Origin: Scopulibacillus darangshiensis
Lineage (GTDB): Bacteria; Bacillota; Bacilli; Bacillales; Sporolactobacillaceae
Length of the DNA: 34,389 nt
NCBI RefSeq assembly: GCF_004341035.1
Contig: NZ_SLXK01000045.1
Coordinates: forward strand, 1 to 34,389
Direction: 5' to 3'
Both the position numbers and the translations under genes were made by a program. A model generated the notes under the pieces. That model did no database searches. It saw only the letters and a list, made by a program, of their open reading frames with translations, and was not told the origin of the DNA. Numbering within the stretch: position 1 is the stretch's first letter; the number at the start of each line of letters is the position of its first letter. Of the stretch, positions 14,939 to 22,352 are shown piece after piece.

Positions 14939-15703
14939 ATGGAATACCCGATATCACTTGAATTCGATGGCTTAACATTACGCGGGACCGCCCACCAACC
15001 TGAAGAGAGTCAATTTCAAAAGCATCCCGTTGTTATTCTTTTTCATGGCTTTACGGGGTCGAAAACGGAAAGCCACTTTTTGTTTGTCCGTTTCGCCCGG
15101 GAACTTGAAAAGCATGGGATGGGATGTGTGCGCTTCGATTTTTCCGGTTCTGGTGAAAGCGAGGGGTCATTTGCGGATTTGACTTTTAGCAGGGAGGTTC
15201 ATGAAGGCAAGGAAATCCTGCAGATGGTAAAAAAGCTAGACTGGGCAGATCCTTCAAAAATCATGTTGACGGGCTTCAGCATGGGCGGGGCGGTAGCGAC
15301 CCAAGTGGCGAAAGAGTTTCCTGATGACATACATAAACTATGCTTATGGGCGCCCGCCGGGAGAATGAATCAATTGGCAAAGCTTTATTTTGAAAATAAC
15401 TTAGAGATGCCGAACGGAAATATTGATTTGGGAGGGCTTGAACTGGGCCGCGGCTTTTATGACGATCTGAATGCCCGTGATTTATATGATGGGATTACAG
15501 CCTATGCCAACCCAGTAATGATTATACATGGGACAAAGGATCAAACTGTCCCTCTCGAATATGGCCAAAAATATATTGATGTATATGTGAAGAATGAAGC
15601 AAAAATTCATTTGATCGAAGGCGCTGATCATGTTTTCTCGAAGCTGTGCTGGATTGAAGAATTATTTGATCAAAGTGTGAGATTCTTGGCGGGAGAGGGT
15701 TAA
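14939..15703 (+). CDS. alpha/beta hydrolase (esterase-type)
   Basis: A 254-residue cytosolic serine hydrolase. The oxyanion stretch FHGFTGSKTE is near 35-44, the nucleophile elbow GFSMGG has Ser114, the acid is Asp in GTKDQTVP and the base is His in GADHVF. The cap region is short, and the protein resembles the feruloyl/cinnamoyl-esterase-like BD-FAE/DLH group. The start ATG at 14939 is set by AAGGATG ten bases upstream. It stands alone, with terminators or strand changes on both sides, and no substrate can be deduced. Confidence 0.88.
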   Translation: MEYPISLEFDGLTLRGTAHQPEESQFQKHPVVILFHGFTGSKTESHFLFVRFARELEKHGMGCVRFDFSGSGESEGSFADLTFSREVHEGKEILQMVKKLDWADPSKIMLTGFSMGGAVATQVAKEFPDDIHKLCLWAPAGRMNQLAKLYFENNLEMPNGNIDLGGLELGRGFYDDLNARDLYDGITAYANPVMIIHGTKDQTVPLEYGQKYIDVYVKNEAKIHLIEGADHVFSKLCWIEELFDQSVRFLAGEG

Positions 15704-15906
15704 AGATGGTGACGGCGGATACGCTGGTGAGAGTGTGGGGGAAAAGTGCTGTAATGTGGAAAAGTGGGGTGACCCACATAGGAAAGGGCAAGTTATCAAT
15801 TTTCTAGATGACGACAACCTTTCCTTGTAGACGATTCATTCTTTCTCCGCGCTTTCTTTTAGTCCTGTTACTAATTATATAGGAATATTTTAAAGAAGCG
15901 CCGATT

Positions 15907-16158
15907 TCATTTGGTATTTTCTATAAATGTTCTAAGACATTCCTCAATCAACTCATTGCGTTCGATTTTTTGAATAAGATTTCTTGCATTTTTATGACGG
16001 GGAATATAAGCAGGATCACCTGAAAGAAGGTAACCCGTCATTTGATTGATAGGATTGTATCCCTTTTCTTGTAATGCATCATACACATCGGAAATGATTT
16101 CTTTAACAAGAGCGTGGTAGGAATCCTTATCAAATTCAAATTTTTTCGTTTGATCCAT
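15907..16158 (-). CDS. IreB-family regulatory phosphoprotein (UPF0297)
   Basis: An 83-residue protein with the UPF0297/IreB core [20 protein letters not shown] and [15 protein letters not shown]. IreB is the small substrate of the PASTA kinase IreK/PrkC and helps control cell-wall stress responses and cephalosporin tolerance in enterococci. A threonine near the N-terminus (Thr4) is where the kinase target lies in IreB. The start ATG at 16158 has AAGGA upstream; the longer frame to 16221 lacks a ribosome site. The gene normally sits between alaS and the Holliday-junction resolvase gene. Here it stands alone, with a strongly folded upstream region, and may be a second copy. Confidence 0.85.
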   Translation of the reverse strand: MDQTKKFEFDKDSYHALVKEIISDVYDALQEKGYNPINQMTGYLLSGDPAYIPRHKNARNLIQKIERNELIEECLRTFIENTK

Positions 16159-16194
16159 TGGTCTCAATCCTTGCTGCGGTTTTTTTAAGTTAAT

Positions 16195-16213
16195 CAGAAA
16201 GTATAACTTTCTG
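16195..16213. repeat. 8-bp perfect inverted repeat upstream of the IreB-family gene
   Basis: CAGAAAGT-ata-ACTTTCTG, 37 bases upstream of the start codon and directly against the larger folded element. It could be an operator dyad or a leader hairpin. Confidence 0.5.
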
Positions 16214-16284
16214 ACGCACATAAGTGCACTGGCTAAAGACGTAACATCCTGTTACAACGCCAGTACTAGCACGTCCTGTGCGTC
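16213..16284. repeat. 72-nt nested hairpin element
   Basis: Four consecutive helices nest around a triloop: GACGCACA/TGTGCGTC (16213-16220 with 16277-16284), GTGC/GCAC (16224-16227 with 16269-16272), ACTGGC/GCCAGT (16228-16233 with 16259-16264) and GTAACA/TGTTAC (16241-16246 with 16250-16255). All 24 pairs are Watson-Crick. It is either a repetitive palindromic element or a structured leader or RNA. I do not recognise the family. Confidence 0.7.
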
Positions 16285-16302
16285 GCAACTACGCCTCTGT
16301 CT

Positions 16303-16325
16303 TCGCCAATCGGCGAGTTTTCTTT
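16303..16325 (+). terminator. weak terminator-like hairpin after the nested element
   Basis: TCGCC-aatc-GGCGA followed by GTTTTCTTT. It would end a plus-strand transcript crossing the nested hairpin. The stem is only 5 bp. Confidence 0.4.
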
Positions 16326-16414
16326 AAATGACACTAAAATATCATTTCGTATGATTTAAGAAAATGTGTCCTTGATACATTTTTTGGCATCCCAAATAAT
16401 CAACATTTATAAAA

Positions 16415-16436
16415 GGGCAGCCTGCAGCGGCTGCCC
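16415..16436 (-). terminator. intrinsic terminator of the methionine synthase gene
   Basis: Perfect 8-bp GC-rich stem (GGGCAGCC / GGCTGCCC), 6-base loop, followed on the minus strand by TTTTATAAA. It lies 12 bases after the stop codon. Confidence 0.85.
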
Positions 16437-16447
16437 CATCATTTCAT

Positions 16448-17551
16448 TTATCCCCAAACTTCTTTTGCAATATCAATAATAAATTTCAATTTGTTCCATT
16501 GTTGTTCTTCCGTCAAATCATTGCCGTGATGTGTAGAAGAGAAGCCGCATTGGGTACTTAAGCACAATTGATCGAGCGGCACATAGCCCGCAGCTTCTTT
16601 AATCCGCGCTTTAATGACTTCCTTGTCTTCCAATTCGCCATTTTTGGATGTGACGACACCTAGAATGACTTGCGGGCCGCCTTCCGGAATATATTTTAAT
16701 GGCTCGAAATTTCCTGAACGCTCATCATCATATTCAAGGAAGAAGCCATCGACTTTTTCCTTTGCGAAAAAGCTAGGTCCAATATGGGAATAACCGCCTT
16801 GGAAAGCCCATTTTGATTGATAGTTTCCCCGGCATAGATGGGTTGTCACGACTAAGTCCTCGGGTTTCCCTTCTAATACACCATTCACGACACGCAAGGC
16901 TAAATCAATCAATTCCTGTCTAGAAAAATCGTCGTCACTATACGGCTGCTCGGTTGATGTGAGGCTGGCAATATAGACATCGTCAAATTGCAAATAGCGG
17001 ACGCCGGCTTGGTAGAATGCCTTCAATGCGTCTTGGTACGCTTTAATAATGTCATTAGCGTAGTCTTCAATGTCTGGATAAATATCTTTGTTGCGAATAC
17101 CAATAGGAAACAGTTGATTTGGGCTCGGGATTGTTTGTTTCGCAACAGCCCGCCCGGCAACAATGTCATTAAATTCAATAAAATCCTTAATGAATGGATG
17201 ATCGGGGTTAAATGATATTTTTCCAATGTTCCGAACGTTAAACTTCTCAGTGGCTACACCTTTAAATGGGCGTCCTTCTTTAGAAACATAACCCTCGACA
17301 CCGTTCAAATGCTCTAAAAAGTCAAAGTGCCACCACGTCCGTCTGAATTCACCGTCCGTGACCGCGGATAATCCGATCTCGATTTGTTTGTCAACTATGC
17401 GTTTGATTTCCTTGGTTTCAACTTCTCGCAACTGCGCGGCTGTCAGTTTCCCTTCCTTGAACTCAAGTCTCGCTTGATGCAAATTTTCTGGACGCAATAG
17501 GCTTCCCACCTGATCGGCTTTAAATGGCGCTTTTGTTAATGTAATAGACAT
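16448..17551 (-). CDS. cobalamin-independent methionine synthase family protein (YxjG/YxjH type)
   Basis: A 367-residue protein equal to the C-terminal catalytic half of MetE, in the short form known as YxjG/YxjH in Bacillus. It carries the zinc-site pieces TTHLCRGN (His, Cys) and STQCGFSSTHHGN (Cys), and FDDVYIAS. It transfers a methyl group to homocysteine to make methionine, although the methyl donor of the short forms is less certain than for full MetE. An S-box riboswitch with terminator lies in the leader, so expression should rise when S-adenosylmethionine is scarce. It starts with ATG behind GAGAGGG. Confidence 0.92.
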   Translation of the reverse strand: MSITLTKAPFKADQVGSLLRPENLHQARLEFKEGKLTAAQLREVETKEIKRIVDKQIEIGLSAVTDGEFRRTWWHFDFLEHLNGVEGYVSKEGRPFKGVATEKFNVRNIGKISFNPDHPFIKDFIEFNDIVAGRAVAKQTIPSPNQLFPIGIRNKDIYPDIEDYANDIIKAYQDALKAFYQAGVRYLQFDDVYIASLTSTEQPYSDDDFSRQELIDLALRVVNGVLEGKPEDLVVTTHLCRGNYQSKWAFQGGYSHIGPSFFAKEKVDGFFLEYDDERSGNFEPLKYIPEGGPQVILGVVTSKNGELEDKEVIKARIKEAAGYVPLDQLCLSTQCGFSSTHHGNDLTEEQQWNKLKFIIDIAKEVWG

Positions 17552-17619
17552 GGTTGTATCCCTCTCTCTTTTAGGTAATTATTTGCTAAATCGTTTTAGT
17601 AAAATAGTAAATGTCGACT

Positions 17620-17649
17620 AAAAACCCCCTTCTTAAAATAAGAAGAGGG
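17620..17649 (-). terminator. riboswitch expression-platform terminator
   Basis: On the minus strand an 11-bp stem (CCCTCTTCTTA with TAAGAAGGGGG, one G-U) with a TTT loop, then TTTTT. It sits between the S-box aptamer and the start codon, as in known S-box attenuators. Confidence 0.9.
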
Positions 17650-17674
17650 TATGGCGCATTCGGTCATGGCTCTT

Positions 17675-17770
17675 CTTATCTCCAAGCGTAACGCCTCTGG
17701 AATTAGCACAGTACCTTACAGTCTGTTGCTGAGGCTTCAAAGGGCCAGTCCCTCCGCCTCTCTTGATAAG
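17675..17770 (-). promoter_or_regulatory. SAM-I (S-box) riboswitch aptamer
   Basis: On the minus strand, P1 arms CTTATCAAGA and AGATAAG close the element. Inside are the conserved GAGGCGGAGGGACTGGCCC, GAAGCCTCAGCAAC and GTGCTAATTCCA blocks of the S-box. It is followed by the terminator at 17620-17649 and controls the methionine synthase gene. S-adenosylmethionine binding favours termination. Confidence 0.96.
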
Positions 17771-17802
17771 AAAATAAGAAATCTATTAATTTATTAATTA
17801 TT

Positions 17803-17831
17803 ACCCTACATTTGTTTGTTTTAAATGTCAA
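17803..17831 (-). promoter_or_regulatory. candidate sigma-A promoter of the S-box transcript
   Basis: On the minus strand TTGACA (17831-17826), 17 bases, TAGGGT (17808-17803). Perfect -35 and weak -10. Transcription would begin about 25 bases before the aptamer. Confidence 0.5.
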
Positions 17832-17837
17832 GGTGTT

Positions 17838-17867
17838 TTGTGAAAGGCGTGAAAACTTTGATATAAT
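17838..17867 (+). promoter_or_regulatory. sigma-A promoter of the Uma2-family gene
   Basis: TTGTGA, 18 bases, TATAAT, ending 32 bases before the ATG. Divergent from the S-box promoter. Confidence 0.6.
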
Positions 17868-17899
17868 ACTGATAATATAAAATGGCAAGGAGGGCGGTT

Positions 17900-18496
17900 A
17901 TGAATTCCAAAAAGCAAAAGCCATCACAAGGTGTGCGGGAACAGCCTTTAACATATGATGATTACGCCGCGGTGCCTGACGACGGCCAAAGGTATGAACT
18001 GGTGAATGGCAGATTAGAATTAATGGCGCCTGCTCCAAGTCCCAAACATCAGTTGATCGCCAAAGAAATTGGCAGCACTTTGGATTCGGTATGCGGATCA
18101 GACTATATTTTGCTTTACGCCCCGATTGATGTTATTTTATCAGATACTGACATTAGGCAGCCTGATATTGTTATGATTCATAAGAGACGCGCGGAATTCA
18201 TCACACATCGCGGCATTGAAGGCCCCCCGGACTTAGTTGTGGAAGTTTTATCCACATCCTCCGTCAAACGGGACAGAGGAAGCAAAGTCAAAAGCTATGC
18301 GCGATACGGTATACCAGAGTATTGGATTGTTGATCCTATTAATCGAATTTTGGAACAGTACATTTTAAATAGCGACAGTTATGAGCTTGAAGAAGTGTAT
18401 GACGGGGACAAAGTGATCCATTCAGAGCGGTTACCTTGTGTTGCTTTTACAATGAAAGATATTATTAACAGCCTTCCTGAATTGCCGAATGCTTAA
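17900..18496 (+). CDS. Uma2-family (DUF820) putative endonuclease
   Basis: A 198-residue protein of the Uma2/DUF820 family, a PD-(D/E)XK nuclease fold common in cyanobacteria and Bacillota. Typical pieces are QRYELVNGRLELMAPAPSPKH, IRQPDIVMI, GPPDLVVEVLSTSS and YARYGIPEYWIVDP. The PD...EVL pair and the following lysines match the fold's catalytic site, so the nuclease looks intact. The ATG at 17900 has AAGGAGGG upstream, which rules out the ATG at 17882. Function in the cell is not established. It may be a mobile gene unrelated to the regulator that follows 60 bases later. Confidence 0.85.
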   Translation: MNSKKQKPSQGVREQPLTYDDYAAVPDDGQRYELVNGRLELMAPAPSPKHQLIAKEIGSTLDSVCGSDYILLYAPIDVILSDTDIRQPDIVMIHKRRAEFITHRGIEGPPDLVVEVLSTSSVKRDRGSKVKSYARYGIPEYWIVDPINRILEQYILNSDSYELEEVYDGDKVIHSERLPCVAFTMKDIINSLPELPNA

Positions 18497-18556
18497 AGCT
18501 CTATAGGCTTGTTTGTTTTGAATCGCCCGGAAGTTCGTTATTGTGAGGTGTTGAAG

Positions 18557-19891
18557 TTGATTCGTATTGGTGTATTAGGTTCGAAGCTGTTTATTGACGC
18601 GGTTTCGATACATTATGCTTTATTTCCTGAAGTGACATTTGTCTCCTATATGTATGAATCCCCAAGGAAAATTGATCACTTGATTGAAAAAGCCGGGGGA
18701 GAGGTGGATTTTTTACTTTTTTCCGGAGCTATTCCCTTTTATTACGGACAACAAAAAAGAACGGAATACAAACTGAAGGCGGCTTTTATACCTTTCAGTG
18801 AACTTATGGTTTCATTGTCGCTTTTCTCCATTTCCTACCGTGAAAAATTGCCGTTAGCAGCGGTGTCGATTGATTTACCAAATCACGTTCTTTTGGATCA
18901 CGTGTTATCCGAGGCGCAGATTAACGATCGGCCTGTCCATGTAACAGACTATCCCTGGATTTATAAGATGGAGGAAGACATAACACATTTGGATATTGCC
19001 CGGTTTGTTCGCTTTCACACTGAGCTGTATAGGGAGAAGAAGACAGCTTATGCTTTAACAAGCATTCATGCCGTTTATGAGGAATTGCAAAAATTAGCTG
19101 TCCCATCAACTTATATGATTCAACCGGAACAATCGTTAAAGGACGGTTTGGAAAAAGCCGTTACGTTGGCAAAGTTAAATAAAGCGAAAGCATCACAAAT
19201 CGCAGTCATATCGATTAAAATATCGGATTACCCTTCCTCGCAGGATAGCCAAGTTTTTCGCCTGCAATTGTTGCAGCAATTACACGAAATTGGCAAACGA
19301 TTGAACGCAAGGGTGTCGATGGATCATTACCAGCCGTTCCTGATTTATACGAATCGCGGGTCATTAGAATCGGCGCAAAAAGACCGGAATTTACAACTCA
19401 TCCAAGAACTAGAGGAAAAAGTTAAATTCCCTTTGCAAATTGGCATCGGGTTCGGGCTGACGATGAATAGTGCGGAAAACCATGCCACTCAAGCATTATA
19501 TTTTACGGAAAAGTTTTCAACGAAAAAAACAACGATTTTTCTTTTGGATGAGAACAAAAAGCTAATCGGACCGCTATTCGAAAATGAAAAACAATATGCA
19601 TTAAAAAACGAAGATCAAGAGATTCAAATGTTAGCAGAGCAGCTTAAAATGAATACAAAAAAATTGAACCGTTTTATTGATTTTATCGGAACCAATCAAT
19701 TCAGGTCATTTTCTGCTCAAGAGTTGGCTGATTACTTTGAAATAAGCAGGCGTTCAGCGGAGCGGCTGATCAAAAGGTTTCTTGAACAAGACTTTCTGAA
19801 CATCGCGGGTGAAGAACAGCCTTATGATCAAGGGCGGCCGCGAGCCCTTTATACCGCGACTGGGAAACTTAAAAAATATATTTCTTTTTAG
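18557..19891 (+). CDS. transcriptional regulator with degenerate GGDEF-like core and C-terminal winged helix
   Basis: A 444-residue protein. The N-terminal region (about 1-150, starting MIRIGVLGSKLFIDAVSIHY) looks like a Rossmann-like sensor domain. The middle (about 175-345) resembles a nucleotide-cyclase/GGDEF fold, with the tell-tale LQIGIGFGLTMNSAENHATQAL strand-helix, but the GGDEF signature itself is missing, so no cyclase activity is expected. The C-terminus (about 375-440) is a winged helix (SAQELADYFEISRRSAERLI). The TTG at 18557 has GAGG 8 bases before it and is preferred over a TTG at 18509. It precedes the racemase operon, whose promoter region carries clear repeats, so it is the likely regulator. 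No named family is recognised. Confidence 0.7.
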   Translation: MIRIGVLGSKLFIDAVSIHYALFPEVTFVSYMYESPRKIDHLIEKAGGEVDFLLFSGAIPFYYGQQKRTEYKLKAAFIPFSELMVSLSLFSISYREKLPLAAVSIDLPNHVLLDHVLSEAQINDRPVHVTDYPWIYKMEEDITHLDIARFVRFHTELYREKKTAYALTSIHAVYEELQKLAVPSTYMIQPEQSLKDGLEKAVTLAKLNKAKASQIAVISIKISDYPSSQDSQVFRLQLLQQLHEIGKRLNARVSMDHYQPFLIYTNRGSLESAQKDRNLQLIQELEEKVKFPLQIGIGFGLTMNSAENHATQALYFTEKFSTKKTTIFLLDENKKLIGPLFENEKQYALKNEDQEIQMLAEQLKMNTKKLNRFIDFIGTNQFRSFSAQELADYFEISRRSAERLIKRFLEQDFLNIAGEEQPYDQGRPRALYTATGKLKKYISF

Positions 19892-19900
19892 TTTCCCATC

Positions 19901-19929
19901 TTGACTTTTATGAATTTGCAGTCTATTAT
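19901..19929 (+). promoter_or_regulatory. sigma-A promoter of the racemase/M20/APC/GNAT operon
   Basis: TTGACT, exactly 17 bases, TATTAT. Best vegetative promoter in the window by consensus. The leader is about 80 bases. Confidence 0.75.
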
Positions 19930-19942
19930 AAAATCAACCAAT

Positions 19943-19981
19943 TAACGACAGTGTAACGACATAATAACTTTAACGTCGTTA
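19943..19981. promoter_or_regulatory. repeat cluster TAACGAC, TAACGAC, GTCGTTA: candidate operator
   Basis: Two direct copies (19943-19949 and 19954-19960) 11 bases apart, one helical turn, plus an inverted copy (19975-19981). They lie just downstream of the promoter, where a bound protein would block transcription. The regulator encoded directly upstream is the likely ligand. Confidence 0.6.
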
Positions 19982-20013
19982 TCAGTTTTACATCAATTTA
20001 AGGAGGGGTCCTT

Positions 20014-21147
20014 TTGATAATTACAAAAGCAGAAATTATTGGCATTCATTTGCGCTTGAAATCACCTTTTATTATTTCGTACGGGACTTATGATTATATG
20101 CCTTCGCTCATAGTGAGACTGGAGACGGATGATGGCTTGGTCGGATACGGTGAGGGTGTTCCGGATGAACATGTCACAGGGGAAACGTTCTATAGCACCT
20201 TTGAGGTGTTAAAACATCAATTGCTCCCTGCCGTTATGGGGGAGAATCCATTTGCAATTGAAAAAATCCATCAGGTAATGGACGACCGCATCATCGCCAA
20301 TCCTGCCGCCAAAGCCGCAGTAGACATCGCATGCTACGATTTGATGGGGAAATACGGAAATCAACCCGTGTACAATTTAATCGGCGGCAAGTTTCATGAA
20401 GAACTTACTTATGCAAAAGTGTTAAGTATTGAAGAGCCGGAAATAATGGCGGAGAAAGCGAGACAGGCGGCAGCTGTCGGCTATCAATCTTTGAAATTAA
20501 AGGTAGGTTCGAACCTATTAAAAGATATTGAGCGGATAAAAAGTGTTCGGCAGGCAGTAGGGGATAACATGCCGATTCGGGTCGATGTCAACCAGGGATG
20601 GGAGAACTATTCTACTGCTATCCAAGCGATCCAACAGCTGGGTTCTCTTCACATTTCGTGGATAGAACAACCGATCAAAATGGGTGATATCGACGGTCTC
20701 GCCGAACTGAAAAAGAAATCGATCATTCCGATCATGGCTGATGAAACGATTCATCACGGGCTTCACCTAACTGAAATCATTAAGAAGAATGCCGCTGATA
20801 AAATCAACATTAAATTAATGAAATGCGGGGGAATCTATCCCGCCGTTCATTTGGCAAAAACAGCGGAATACGCGGGGATCACGTGCCAAATCGGATCGAT
20901 GGTCGAATCATCCATCGGTTCAGCAGCAGGTTATCATACAGCAATTGCAAGAAAAAATATAACGAGCACAGAATTAACGGGGCCGCTTTTATTCAGCGAA
21001 GACATAGGAGACTTGAGCTTTGATATTCCTTTCGTCCGTTTGAACGAAAAGTCTGGGTTGGGTATTAACGTGAGAGAGGATACGCTGAAAGCATTAACTG
21101 TCAAAAAAGATGTCGTTCACTTGAATACGAAGGAATCTTTTTTATGA
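20014..21147 (+). CDS. enolase-superfamily racemase/epimerase (MLE subgroup), probable N-acyl amino acid racemase
   Basis: A 377-residue enolase-superfamily enzyme. Capping-domain stretches AKAAVDIACYDLMGK and NLIGG lead to a barrel with the acid-base KLK (161-163), metal ligands Asp191, Glu218 and Asp243, and the second lysine Lys267 (INIKLMK). By overall similarity it is closest to L-Ala-D/L-Glu dipeptide epimerases. However, the DxD motif that dipeptide epimerases have before the conserved GPL/APL is ELT here (320-322). With a GNAT acyltransferase and an M20 deacylase in the same operon, an N-succinyl (or other N-acyl) amino-acid racemase is the better guess. It starts with TTG behind AAGGAGGGG. 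Confidence 0.82.
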   Translation: MIITKAEIIGIHLRLKSPFIISYGTYDYMPSLIVRLETDDGLVGYGEGVPDEHVTGETFYSTFEVLKHQLLPAVMGENPFAIEKIHQVMDDRIIANPAAKAAVDIACYDLMGKYGNQPVYNLIGGKFHEELTYAKVLSIEEPEIMAEKARQAAAVGYQSLKLKVGSNLLKDIERIKSVRQAVGDNMPIRVDVNQGWENYSTAIQAIQQLGSLHISWIEQPIKMGDIDGLAELKKKSIIPIMADETIHHGLHLTEIIKKNAADKINIKLMKCGGIYPAVHLAKTAEYAGITCQIGSMVESSIGSAAGYHTAIARKNITSTELTGPLLFSEDIGDLSFDIPFVRLNEKSGLGINVREDTLKALTVKKDVVHLNTKESFL

Positions 21148-22280
21148 AAAAAACATTGGAAAAGTTAAAGCCGCTTATTTATGAACAATTTGATTACTTG
21201 CATCAATATCCTGAAGTGAGTTGGAAAGAGAAGCATACGACTGATTACATTGCGGACGTTTTACGGAAAAACGGGTGCCGGGTCACCACTTTCCAAGATT
21301 GTACAGGGGTCGTTGGGGAATGGGGTAATGGGGATGCCGATTCTCCCGCAATTGGTGTTCGCGCTGATATGGATGCGCTTTGGCAAGAAGTCAATGATGC
21401 ATTTCAGGCCAACCATTCCTGCGGTCACGATGCCCATATGACAATGATATTAGGTGTCCTCCTTCTATTAAAGGAGGAGGGTATCCAATTACCCGGACGG
21501 CTCAAATTCATTTTTCAACCGGCGGAAGAGGTTGGTGAAGGGGCCTTAAAAATGATTGAAAAAGGCATCATTGATGACGTTGATTTCCTTTATGGCGTCC
21601 ATTTGCGTCCGATCCAAGAACTTTCCGCTGGGCATGCATCACCCGCCATTATCCATGGGGCAGCAGAGACGATATCGGGAAGAATTAAAGGATTCGATGT
21701 CCATGGCGCGCGCCCTCATTTAGGACCCAATGCCATTGAAGTCATGGCTATAATCCTTGACCTAATAAAAGGCATACGGTTGGATCCGCTTATCCCTTAC
21801 TCTGTGAAAATGACTCAGATCAATGCAGGAGGTAAAACGAAAAACATTATACCTGGTTCAGGCCAATTTCACTTAGATTTACGTGCCCAAACGAATGAAG
21901 CGATGGACAAGTTGATAATGAAAGTGGAGGCGATATTAAACCAAGTCGCAGCTCTATATGGGGTCGATATCAGTTTTGAACATCAGGAAAGGGTGTATGC
22001 CGCTGTTGTAAATGCCGAAGCCCGGCAGATGATGGCTAATGCGGTTACGAAAGCATTGGGGGAAGGACAGCTCACCGCCCCGATTGTGACGCCTGGAGCT
22101 GAAGATTTTCATTTTTACACAAAGGAAAGACCAGATGTTAAAGCGACGATGCTGGGATTAGGCTGTGACCTGCAGCCGGGTTTGCACCATCCGCAAATGA
22201 GCTTCAATCGGGACGCGTTGCTTGATGGCGTTGAAATCTTGACCCGTGCGGTGATTGAAACTTTTAACACATACGTGTAG
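21144..22280 (+). CDS. M20-family amidohydrolase (N-acyl-L-amino acid deacylase type)
   Basis: A 378-residue metallopeptidase of the M20D group. Metal-site pieces are VRADMDAL (73-79), HSCGHDAHM (91-99), FQPAEEVGEGA and the C-terminal GAEDFHFY. A lid/dimerisation domain lies in the middle (GFDVHGARPHLGP). Members remove acyl groups from N-acyl-L-amino acids or cleave related amides. The start overlaps the racemase stop by ATGA, so the two are made together. In the operon it would release the free L-amino acid after racemisation. Confidence 0.88.
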   Translation: MKKTLEKLKPLIYEQFDYLHQYPEVSWKEKHTTDYIADVLRKNGCRVTTFQDCTGVVGEWGNGDADSPAIGVRADMDALWQEVNDAFQANHSCGHDAHMTMILGVLLLLKEEGIQLPGRLKFIFQPAEEVGEGALKMIEKGIIDDVDFLYGVHLRPIQELSAGHASPAIIHGAAETISGRIKGFDVHGARPHLGPNAIEVMAIILDLIKGIRLDPLIPYSVKMTQINAGGKTKNIIPGSGQFHLDLRAQTNEAMDKLIMKVEAILNQVAALYGVDISFEHQERVYAAVVNAEARQMMANAVTKALGEGQLTAPIVTPGAEDFHFYTKERPDVKATMLGLGCDLQPGLHHPQMSFNRDALLDGVEILTRAVIETFNTYV

Positions 22281-22352
22281 CAATCATGTGTTGGCTATAA
22301 GGGCAGTAACAAGCTTCAATGTGCACCAAAAATTTTGGAGAAGAGGTGTTTT

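Noticed and set aside
15706-15807. 33-residue plus-strand open frame after the alpha/beta hydrolase
   Set aside because: No proper ribosome site at the right distance and a composition unlike the genes around it.
19861-19898. Inverted repeat TGGGAAACT ... AGTTTCCCA at the end of the GGDEF-like regulator gene
   Set aside because: Could act as a terminator, but no T-run follows and the next promoter begins three bases later; left unassigned.
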